The translations under genes and the position numbers were made by a program. A stretch of DNA of 63,843 bases from Streptacidiphilus neutrinimicus. GTDB lineage: Bacteria; Actinomycetota; Actinomycetes; Streptomycetales; Streptomycetaceae. The DNA lies in contig NZ_BBPO01000026.1 of NCBI RefSeq assembly GCF_000787815.1, positions 1 through 63,843 of the forward strand, written 5' to 3'. How positions within the stretch are numbered: position 1 is the first letter of the stretch; every line of letters begins with the position of its first letter. The notes beneath the pieces were generated by a model. That model was not told the origin of the DNA and made no database searches. It saw only the letters and a program-made list of their open reading frames with translations. Positions 16,172 through 23,291 of this stretch are shown in pieces.

Positions 16172-18283
16172 ATGGACTCCACACCCTCTCCCTCGTCCTC
16201 CTCGCCGTTCGACCTGGTCAGCAGCGCCTTGGAGCGCGACCTCTCAGGCGGCGGTGCGAGCGCGCCCGAAGATCCGGCCAACGGCCGTCAGGACCAGATC
16301 CTCGGCGCGGTCAGCCTGGACCGGGAGCTGCGGATCACTCGCTGCAGTCTGAACGCCCCCGTGTTCGCCGGTCTGCACGCCGGGGTGGGGAGCCCTTTCG
16401 TCGATCTCCTTCCCCCCGGGGACGTGCCGACGGTCACCCGGCGGTTGCACCAGGTGCTTCAGACCGGCGAGGCGCACGTCGCCCGGATCCAGCGGCTGCG
16501 GCGCGACGACGGGTCGGAGCTGGTCGTCTCGATGAGCGTGCTGCCCGCCGCGGCGCCCCAGGAGGGCCTGACCGTCTCCCTGATCGCCATGGCCACGCGG
16601 CTGCACCTGTACGCGGCCGAGACCGCGATCGGCACCTCGCTGGACATCGGCGAGACCGCGCAGGCCCTGGCCCAGTCCCTGCTGGCGTGGGGGGACGTGG
16701 CCGCCGTCGACCTCGACTACGCCGTGTGGACGGGTGAGGGGATCACCGGCCACGGCGAGGGGCGCATCCGGCTGCGGCGCGCCGCCCTGGTGCCGGACCG
16801 GGCGTGGCCCGAGGGCTACGTGACCCCGGGCGACGATCTGCCGGGCGACGCGAGCCGTCTGCTGGCGCTGGCGGTCCTGCGGGACGACACGCCGCAGGCC
16901 GTCGTCATCCCGGACCGGGAGGCGCTGGAGCGGGTGTTCGGCGGCGCGCAGGTGATGCGGGCCCTGGTGCCCGTGGACCGGTCGGCGGGTGTGGCGTGCA
17001 TTCCGCTGGTCCTCGCCGGCGAGCCGCCGGTCGTGCTGGGCGTGGCGGAGGTCTGGCGACGGGCGGACCGTCCGTTTCGCGACAGCGAGCTGTTCGACCT
17101 GCAGGAACTCGTGGCCAGGACGGCCCATCACGTCGACCTGGCCCGTCAGCACCAGCGCGAGCACACGCAGGTGCTGGCGCTGCAGCGCCGCCTGCTGCCC
17201 CGGACCGGTGGCGACACGGTCGAGATCGCCAGCGTCTACCAGCCGACCACCCCCGACAGCGCGGGCGTCGGCGGCGACTGGGTGAACAGCTTTCCGCTCC
17301 CGGACGGCCGGACCGCGCTGGTCGTCGGTGACGTCGTCGGCCACGGGCTGGGAGCCGCCGCGATCATGGGCCAGCTGAGCATGGAGGCCCGCGCGCTGCT
17401 GTCCGCCGGGCTGGCCCCCGACGAGGTGCTGGAGCACCTGGACGAGACCGTGACGCTGCTGGACGACGCGGACTCCGGGCTCGCGGCGGGCTACAGCGCC
17501 CTGGGCTCGACCTGCTGCATCGCCCTCTACGACCCGGTCAGCCACCAGGTGGCGCTGTCGAGCGCCGGCCATCTGCCCCCGGTCCTGCTCTCGCCGGACG
17601 GGCACGCGCAGCAGCTCGCGGTGCGGCCGCACCCCGGCCTCGGCGCCGAGTTCGCGCTGCGCGAGCCGTTCGACGTGCACACCTTCGACACGCCCCCGGG
17701 CTCCCTGTTGGCGCTGTACACGGACGGCCTGGTGGAGGACCCGGCCGTGTCGATCGACGAGGGCATCGGCAGGCTGTCGGCGGCCGTGTCCACCGTCCAC
17801 CCGTGGGAGGACCTGCAGCAGGCCGCCCGCCGCGTGGTCGCCGCGCTCGCGCCCGCCCGTCGGCGCGACGACGTGACGCTGCTGCTCGCGCGGATGATCG
17901 GCTACCGCAAGGGGGACACGACGACCTGGCGGCTGCCCGCCCGCCCCGACGCTCCGGCCCGTGCCCGCGCGCGGATCGCTGCGCTGTTGCGGCAGTGGGG
18001 CGCCGCGGACGACACCACGGAAACGGTGCTGCTGCTGGTCAGCGAGCTGGTCGCGAACGCGGTGCGCCACGCCACCGGGCCCGTCACGGTCCGGGTGATC
18101 AGGGCCGGGCACGGCCTGCTGTGCGAGGTGGGCGACACCGGGAACGGCAGGCCGCGGCTGAGCCGGGGCGGCCTCCTCGACGAGGGCGGCCGCGGGCTGC
18201 AGATCGTGCACCGGCTCACCACCCGGTGGGGGGTGCGCTGGACGGACACCGGCAAGGTGGTGTGGGCGGAGGTCGCGAAGTGA
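16172..18283 (+). CDS. SpoIIE-type PP2C phosphatase with GAF and anti-sigma-factor-like ATPase domains
   Basis: A 703-residue signalling protein from ATG 16172 (GAGGGAG upstream). Order: a PAS-like region (residues 40-150), a GAF-like region (160-330), a SpoIIE PP2C domain (345-560; SAGVGGDWVNSFPLPDGRTA, VVGDVVGHGLGAAAIMGQ, LALYTDGLVE, RRDDVTLLLAR) and a C-terminal HATPase domain (575-703; VSELVANAVRHATG, GRGLQIVHRLTTRWG). Such proteins dephosphorylate anti-anti-sigma factors while the RsbW-like kinase end phosphorylates or sequesters a partner, coupling an input signal to sigma factor release. No partner genes are adjacent. No membrane segment is visible. Confidence 0.92.
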   Translation: MDSTPSPSSSSPFDLVSSALERDLSGGGASAPEDPANGRQDQILGAVSLDRELRITRCSLNAPVFAGLHAGVGSPFVDLLPPGDVPTVTRRLHQVLQTGEAHVARIQRLRRDDGSELVVSMSVLPAAAPQEGLTVSLIAMATRLHLYAAETAIGTSLDIGETAQALAQSLLAWGDVAAVDLDYAVWTGEGITGHGEGRIRLRRAALVPDRAWPEGYVTPGDDLPGDASRLLALAVLRDDTPQAVVIPDREALERVFGGAQVMRALVPVDRSAGVACIPLVLAGEPPVVLGVAEVWRRADRPFRDSELFDLQELVARTAHHVDLARQHQREHTQVLALQRRLLPRTGGDTVEIASVYQPTTPDSAGVGGDWVNSFPLPDGRTALVVGDVVGHGLGAAAIMGQLSMEARALLSAGLAPDEVLEHLDETVTLLDDADSGLAAGYSALGSTCCIALYDPVSHQVALSSAGHLPPVLLSPDGHAQQLAVRPHPGLGAEFALREPFDVHTFDTPPGSLLALYTDGLVEDPAVSIDEGIGRLSAAVSTVHPWEDLQQAARRVVAALAPARRRDDVTLLLARMIGYRKGDTTTWRLPARPDAPARARARIAALLRQWGAADDTTETVLLLVSELVANAVRHATGPVTVRVIRAGHGLLCEVGDTGNGRPRLSRGGLLDEGGRGLQIVHRLTTRWGVRWTDTGKVVWAEVAK

Positions 18284-18346
18284 CGCCTCCGCCGGGGCGG
18301 GGGGCGGGCAGGGCCGGCCCGGCCCCGGCGGCCGTCCGGGTCCGCG

Positions 18347-19531
18347 CTAGAGCCACTGGCCTTCCAGGGCGGTCGCGGTGAGGCCAGGAGCCGCCGCGAA
18401 CAGGACGGCGCGACTTCCCGGGCTCTGTCCGGCGTCGTGCGCCCGCCGCATGATGTCGAACACGGCGGCGCCGCCGCGGTTGCCGCTGGCGTAGCTCTGC
18501 CGGCTGTGGTCGAGCAGCCCGGACGGCCAGCTCTCCGGCATGGTCTGCTCCATGTACTCCAGCACCCGGGTCCCGCCGGGGTGCGCCAGCAGCACGTCGG
18601 GGTGCCAGGCCTCCGCGTCGTCCTGGTAGCGGACGCGCAGCCACTCCCACATCGCGGTGACCGTCTCCTGCACCGCGCGCGGGCCGCGGCGGTCCATCAC
18701 GAAGTGGGTGCCGTCCTCGCGGGTGTCCAGGCGGTGCAGGTCCTGGGTGCCGGGCAGCGTGTGGTGCCACGCGGAGTCCACCCGCAGCACCGACTCGGGC
18801 CGCTCTCGGCCGGTGACCACCACCGCGACCGCGGTGTCCGCGAACAGCAGCCGGACGATCAGGGACTCCAGGGTGTCGTCCGCGGGCTGGTAGGTGGTGC
18901 TCAGCGCCTCCGAGATCACGACCAGGACCACCCGGTCGGGGTCGGCCGCCACCAGGTCCGCCGCCAGCGCCAGGGAGCGGGTCCCCGCTATGCATGCCCA
19001 CTGCGTGGCGGGCAGCAGCAACGTGTCGTCGCGAAGCGAGAGACGGTTGGCCAGCGCGACGTCCAGGCCCGGCAGCGCCGGGGTGGTGGAGTGACTGGTG
19101 ATCAGGCAGTCGACGTCGGCGGCGTCCAGCCCGGCGATCTGCAGGGCCCCGCGCGCCGCGCGCTCCCCGTAGGACCGCACGGCCTCCCAGGCCGGCGCGG
19201 TGCGCTCCCGGACGGTCTGCGGCGTGGGCAGCGCCTCGAGGGCGGCGATGACGCGCTCCGCCTCCGGTCGGCTGAACCCGTCGCGCTCCAGGGCCTCTTG
19301 GGCCGGGCCGACGCCGACGGCCCGCAGGCCGCCGGCGCCGCCTGGGGCGACGGCGGCCTCGAGCGGGAGCATCCACCCGCGGGTCTCGATGCCCGTGCTC
19401 GCCGCGATGCCGTCGATCCGCGGGGCCCACGCCGCGTCGGGATGCCGGTCGCGCACCTCGGCGACGATCTGGCTGGTCTCAACGGCGTGCTCGCCGTGGA
19501 TCACGGCAGGAGGACAGAGGTAAGCGGCCAT
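18347..19531 (-). CDS. Divergent type III polyketide synthase
   Basis: A 394-residue thiolase-fold enzyme of the chalcone/stilbene synthase superfamily. The catalytic triad can be placed at Cys180 (LLPATQWACIAGT), His317 (LLAHPGGTRVLEYMEQ) and Asn351 (SYASGNRGGAAVFD). Around the cysteine it reads QWACIAGT rather than the QLGCAAG or GLGCVGG typical of germicidin synthase or RppA, so it lies away from the characterised Streptomyces groups. It should condense an acyl-CoA starter with malonyl-CoA units to a pyrone, resorcinol or quinone precursor. ATG 19531 (AAGGTG upstream) is preferred to ATG 19558. No tailoring gene is adjacent. Confidence 0.82.
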   Translation of the reverse strand: MAAYLCPPAVIHGEHAVETSQIVAEVRDRHPDAAWAPRIDGIAASTGIETRGWMLPLEAAVAPGGAGGLRAVGVGPAQEALERDGFSRPEAERVIAALEALPTPQTVRERTAPAWEAVRSYGERAARGALQIAGLDAADVDCLITSHSTTPALPGLDVALANRLSLRDDTLLLPATQWACIAGTRSLALAADLVAADPDRVVLVVISEALSTTYQPADDTLESLIVRLLFADTAVAVVVTGRERPESVLRVDSAWHHTLPGTQDLHRLDTREDGTHFVMDRRGPRAVQETVTAMWEWLRVRYQDDAEAWHPDVLLAHPGGTRVLEYMEQTMPESWPSGLLDHSRQSYASGNRGGAAVFDIMRRAHDAGQSPGSRAVLFAAAPGLTATALEGQWL

Positions 19532-19825
19532 GCTGGGGCACCTTTTCAGGGGGGACATGGGTTCGCGGCCAAGAGGGCGCCGACGGGCGCCACTTCGGGA
19601 GGCGCGGTTCCCCTCGAGAATGCACGCAAAACGGACATTTACGCTGTGACGTAGACAACTTGGGCGGCCTCAAAATATGTGACGCGGCGCACGTTGCCCG
19701 GTCCCACGCGGATCGTGCGCCTCTCCTTGCTCGGCTGACTCCCACTCATCCGACGATCTGTCAGGAGTCGTCAGCCAAAAGGCCGCACTTGTCAAAACGC
19801 TGGCATGAACACTTCCCCGGGTGTG

Positions 19826-19839
19826 TTACCGACTGGTAA
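19826..19839. promoter_or_regulatory. Candidate operator upstream of the GDSL lipase gene
   Basis: TTACC-GACT-GGTAA is a perfect 5-bp dyad with a 4-base spacer, 73 bases before the lipase start, in an AT-richer stretch. The shape fits a TetR-type dimer site; no regulator is adjacent. The rest of the 380-base gap (19532-19912) shows AT-rich patches suited to two divergent promoters but no further gene. Confidence 0.35.
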
Positions 19840-19912
19840 AAAGTTCGACGACGCGCGTCGACCTGTCCCCACCCCTGACCAGTCGTGCACCACCACCACA
19901 AGTGGAGGTTCC

Positions 19913-20719
19913 ATGCGCAGCCCCGCGTCCAGACGACTGCTGGCGAGCGCCCTCGCCGCGGGCGCCCTGATCACCGGCGCCCTCGCCGCGGCCCCCACCG
20001 CGCAGGCGTCGACGGGCGGCTACGTCGCCCTCGGCGACTCCTACTCCTCCGGAGTGGGCAGCGGCAGCTACATCTCCTCCAGCGGCTCCTGCGAGCGCAG
20101 CACGCTCGCCTACCCCTACCTGTGGCAGCAGGCCCACGCACCCTCCAGCTTCAGCTTCCAGGCCTGCTCCGGCGCGACCACCGCGGACGTGCTGAGCGGT
20201 CAGCTCTCCACGCTGAACAGCGGCACCTCCGAGGTCAGCATCACCATCGGCGGCAACGACGCGGGTTTCTCCTCCACCATGGAGACCTGCGTCCTCGAGG
20301 GCACCAGCGCGTGCGTGTCCGCGGTGAACTCGGCCGAGAACTTCATCAACACCCAGCTCGGCGCCAAGCTCGACGCCGTCTACTCGGCCATCCGCTCCGC
20401 CGCGCCCAACGCGCACGTCGTCGTGCTCGACTACCCCCACCTCTACGCGGTCCCCGGGGACTGCCTCTTCGGAATCAGCGACACCAGCCGGTCCGCGATC
20501 AACGGCGCGGCCGACGACCTGGCCTCGGTCACCGCCAAGGAGGTCGCGAAGTACGGCAACTTCAGCTTCGCCGACGTCCGCAGCGCCTTCTCCGGCCACG
20601 AGATCTGCACCGACTCGCAGTGGCTGCACAGCACCACGCTGCCGATAGACGAGTCCTACCACCCCACCGCCGCCGGGCAGTCGGGCGGCTACCTCCCGGT
20701 GTTCAGCGCCCACGCGTGA
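19913..20719 (+). CDS. Secreted SGNH/GDSL lipase-esterase
   Basis: A 268-residue secreted hydrolase, the same length as known Streptomyces extracellular GDSL lipases. A signal peptide (MRSPASRR, then an Ala/Leu-rich core, likely cut after APTAQA near residue 32) precedes block I VALGDSYSSG with nucleophile Ser43, block III IGGNDAGF, and block V DESYHPTA with the catalytic Asp/His. Six cysteines of the mature part would form three disulfides, as in related lipases. It should cleave fatty esters outside the cell. The ribosome site GGAGG lies 5 bases before ATG 19913; an upstream in-frame ATG would spoil the signal peptide. Confidence 0.93.
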   Translation: MRSPASRRLLASALAAGALITGALAAAPTAQASTGGYVALGDSYSSGVGSGSYISSSGSCERSTLAYPYLWQQAHAPSSFSFQACSGATTADVLSGQLSTLNSGTSEVSITIGGNDAGFSSTMETCVLEGTSACVSAVNSAENFINTQLGAKLDAVYSAIRSAAPNAHVVVLDYPHLYAVPGDCLFGISDTSRSAINGAADDLASVTAKEVAKYGNFSFADVRSAFSGHEICTDSQWLHSTTLPIDESYHPTAAGQSGGYLPVFSAHA

Positions 20720-20729
20720 CCGCTCGTAG

Positions 20730-20735
20730 CACAAT
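20730..20735 (+). promoter_or_regulatory. -10-like element for the VOC gene
   Basis: CACAAT lies exactly 6 bases before ATG 20742, and the same arrangement (CACAAT, 6 bases, GTG) precedes the gene at 31455. Neither gene has a strong Shine-Dalgarno, consistent with leaderless transcription. Confidence 0.4.
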
Positions 20736-20741
20736 GAGCGG

Positions 20742-21149
20742 ATGACCGATCATCTCCCGCTGGTTCACCACGTCGAGTTGTGGACGGACGACCTGGCCCT
20801 CGCCGAACGACAGTGGGGGCCGGTGCTGACCGCGCTGGGCTGCGAGCCGTACCAGCACTGGCAGGACGGCCGCAGCTGGCGGGCCGGCGGGAGTTACGTC
20901 GTCATCGAGCAGTCGCCCGCGCTGCGGCCCGGAGGCCACGACCGGATGCGGGCGGGGATCAACCACCTGGCGCTGCGGGCCCCCGGGCGGGCCCGCAGCG
21001 TCGCGCTGCGTGACCTGGCGCTGTCCGCCGGGTGGAGTGAGCGCGTGGACACCGGACGGGCGCTGCACCTGATCGACGGCCAGGGTTTTGAGCTGGAGCT
21101 GGTCTACGACGAGCAGCCGGAGGAGACCGCTACGCCCGCTACGTCGTGA
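20742..21149 (+). CDS. VOC (glyoxalase/bleomycin resistance fold) family protein
   Basis: A 135-residue single VOC-domain protein. The HHVELWTDDLALAERQWGP start, MRAGINHLALRAP in the middle and DGQGFELELVYDE at the end correspond to the paired beta-alpha-beta-beta-beta modules, with metal-ligand positions at His, His and Glu. VOC proteins may be dioxygenases, epimerases, glyoxalases or antibiotic-binding proteins; nothing here fixes the substrate. Its 3-prime end overlaps the convergent acyl-CoA synthetase gene by 11 bases. Confidence 0.8.
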   Translation: MTDHLPLVHHVELWTDDLALAERQWGPVLTALGCEPYQHWQDGRSWRAGGSYVVIEQSPALRPGGHDRMRAGINHLALRAPGRARSVALRDLALSAGWSERVDTGRALHLIDGQGFELELVYDEQPEETATPATS

Positions 21150-22995
21150 GCTGGACCGCCGGGGCGGCGGCCGCGTCCGCGTAGAGGGCCTCGATGTCGG
21201 CCGCGCAGGCGCGGGCGATGGCCCGGCGGCGCAGCTTCAGTGACGGCGTCAGCAGGCCCGCCTGCTCGGTGAACTCGATCGCGAGGATGCGGAAGGCGCG
21301 GACCGACTCGGCGCGCGAGACCGCCGTGTTGGCCGTCACCACCGCGCGCTGGAGCTCGGCGTGGAGCTCGGGGTCGGTCGCGGCCTCGATCGGGCTCAGC
21401 GGCGAGCGGCCGCGCACCCGCAGCCAGTGCTCGACGGCCTCGGGGTCGAGGGTGATCAGCGCGGCGATGAACGGGCGGTCGTCGCCGACGAGGACGCAGT
21501 GCGCCACCAGCGGGTGGGTGCGGATCCGGTCCTCCAGCACCACCGGCGAGACGCTCTTGCCGCCGCTGGTGACCAGGATCTCCTTCTTGCGCCCGGTGAT
21601 GTGCAGGTAGCCGAGCCGGTCCAGGTGGCCGAGGTCCCCGGTGGCCAGCCAGCCGCCGCGCAGCGTGCGGCCGGTGGACTCGGTGTCGTGCAGGTAGCCC
21701 TGGAAGACCTGGCCGCCGGAGATCCAGATCTCGCCGTCCTCGGCGATCAGCACGCTGGTGCCCGGGATCGGCTGGCCGACGGTGCCGAAGCGGACCCTCT
21801 CCTGCGGGTTGGCGGTCGCGGCGGCCGTGGTCTCGGTCAGGCCGTAGCCCTCCAGCACGGTGACGCCCGCGCCGCGGAAGAACAGCGCCTGTTCGCGGCT
21901 CATCGCCGAGCCGCCCGACATCGCGAAGCGCAGCCGTCCGCCCAGCACCGCGCGGACCTTGCCGTAGACGAGGGACTCGTAGAGCTGGTGCTGCATCCGC
22001 AGCGCGGCCGACGGACCCGGCCCCTCGTCGAAGGCCTGACGCTCCAGCGCCTCGGCGTAGCGCACCGCCACCTGGTACGCCTTCTCGAAGGCGGAGGCCC
22101 GTCCGGACCGCTCGGCGCGTTCTCTGGCTCTTCGGAGCATCTTCTCGAAGACGTACGGAACGGCGAGCAGGAAGGTCGGCCGGAACGCTGCGAGGGTGGG
22201 CAGCAGCTGGGTCGGCGAGGTGCTCGGCTCGTGCCCGAGCTTGATCCCGCCGCGCACGGCGGTCACCTGGATCATGCGCCCGAACACGTGGGCCAGCGGC
22301 AGGAAGAGCAGCGTCGCGGGCTGCTCGCCGCCGCGTCCGCTGAAGACCTCGTCGTAGCGGGCCAGCAGGTTGTCGCACTCGGCGAGGAAGTTGCCGTGGG
22401 TGATCACGCAGCCCTTGGGGCGGCCGGTGGTCCCCGAGGTGTAGATGACGGTCGCGACCGTCTCCGCGACGACGGCCTGCCGGTGCTGGTTCACGTACTC
22501 GTCCGGCATGCCCTGCCCGGCCATCGCCAGCTGGGCGAGGGCTCCGGAGTCCAGCTGCCAGATGTGCCGCAGCTCCTCCAGGGTGTCGCAGACCGAGCCG
22601 ACGGTCATGGCGTGGTCCTCGTGCTCCACCACGCAGGCCACCGCGCAGGTGTCGGCGAGGATCCAACGCAGCTGCTCGGCGGAGGAGGTCGGGTAGACCG
22701 GCACCGGCTGGGCGCCGAGCGACCAGAGGGCGTAGTCGAGGACGGTCCACTCGTAGCGGGTGCGGGACATCATGGCGACCCGGTCGCCGAAGCGGATTCC
22801 CTGCGCGAGCAGGCCCTTGGCGACGGCCAGCACCTCGTCGCGGAACTCCTCGGCGGTCACGTCCGCCCAGACGTCTCCCTGACGCCGGGCCAGGACGGCT
22901 TTCTGCGGTGTCTCCTCAGCGGTCCGGTAGACGGACTCGGCCAGCCCCTCCGCCTTGGGGCACCGCGCCAGCGCCGGAACACTGAACTCGCGCAC
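21139..22995 (-). CDS. Long-chain fatty acid-CoA ligase (AMP-forming)
   Basis: A 618-residue member of the ANL superfamily. The P-loop-like IYTSGTTGRPKGCVITHGNF near residue 187, EGYGLTETTAAAT near 385, GGWLATGDLGHLDRLGYLHI near 458 and TGRKKEILVTSGGKSVSP near 476 are the A3, A5, A7 and A8-A10 core motifs. It activates fatty acids to acyl-AMP and then acyl-CoA, resembling the FadD15-like actinobacterial group. It starts at GTG 22995, with GGGAGGG upstream. It lies tail to tail with the VOC gene and two genes from a secreted lipase that could supply its substrate. Confidence 0.92.
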   Translation of the reverse strand: MREFSVPALARCPKAEGLAESVYRTAEETPQKAVLARRQGDVWADVTAEEFRDEVLAVAKGLLAQGIRFGDRVAMMSRTRYEWTVLDYALWSLGAQPVPVYPTSSAEQLRWILADTCAVACVVEHEDHAMTVGSVCDTLEELRHIWQLDSGALAQLAMAGQGMPDEYVNQHRQAVVAETVATVIYTSGTTGRPKGCVITHGNFLAECDNLLARYDEVFSGRGGEQPATLLFLPLAHVFGRMIQVTAVRGGIKLGHEPSTSPTQLLPTLAAFRPTFLLAVPYVFEKMLRRARERAERSGRASAFEKAYQVAVRYAEALERQAFDEGPGPSAALRMQHQLYESLVYGKVRAVLGGRLRFAMSGGSAMSREQALFFRGAGVTVLEGYGLTETTAAATANPQERVRFGTVGQPIPGTSVLIAEDGEIWISGGQVFQGYLHDTESTGRTLRGGWLATGDLGHLDRLGYLHITGRKKEILVTSGGKSVSPVVLEDRIRTHPLVAHCVLVGDDRPFIAALITLDPEAVEHWLRVRGRSPLSPIEAATDPELHAELQRAVVTANTAVSRAESVRAFRILAIEFTEQAGLLTPSLKLRRRAIARACAADIEALYADAAAAPAVQLTT

Positions 22996-23251
22996 GTGGT
23001 CTTTTCCCTCCCTGCCCCCCGAGGCGCGGGCGGCCGAACTCGAAAGTTACCTCTCGGAAACAGAGAGTGGCCAGAGTGCGTCCACCTGCTTCACCGGACT
23101 TCCACCCCGCGCGACCACCCTCTGCAACTTGCGGAGATATGTGCCGGTTGTTCGGTTTCGGTGCGCGAGATGTGATGACATGTGGCGAAGATCAGACGAA
23201 ATATGCGTTCGATGAGGCGGGCGACGCTCGAACTGGTACATGCGCAAGTAG

Positions 23252-23257
23252 TAGAGT
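23252..23257 (+). promoter_or_regulatory. -10 element upstream of the conservon
   Basis: TAGAGT lies 34 bases before ATG 23292, with a weak TCGAAC 18 bases upstream. The 296-base gap 22996-23291 also contains several AT-richer patches but no recognisable gene. Confidence 0.4.
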
Positions 23258-23291
23258 CGCGGCGTTTCTGCCGGGCCCACAAGAGGAACCC

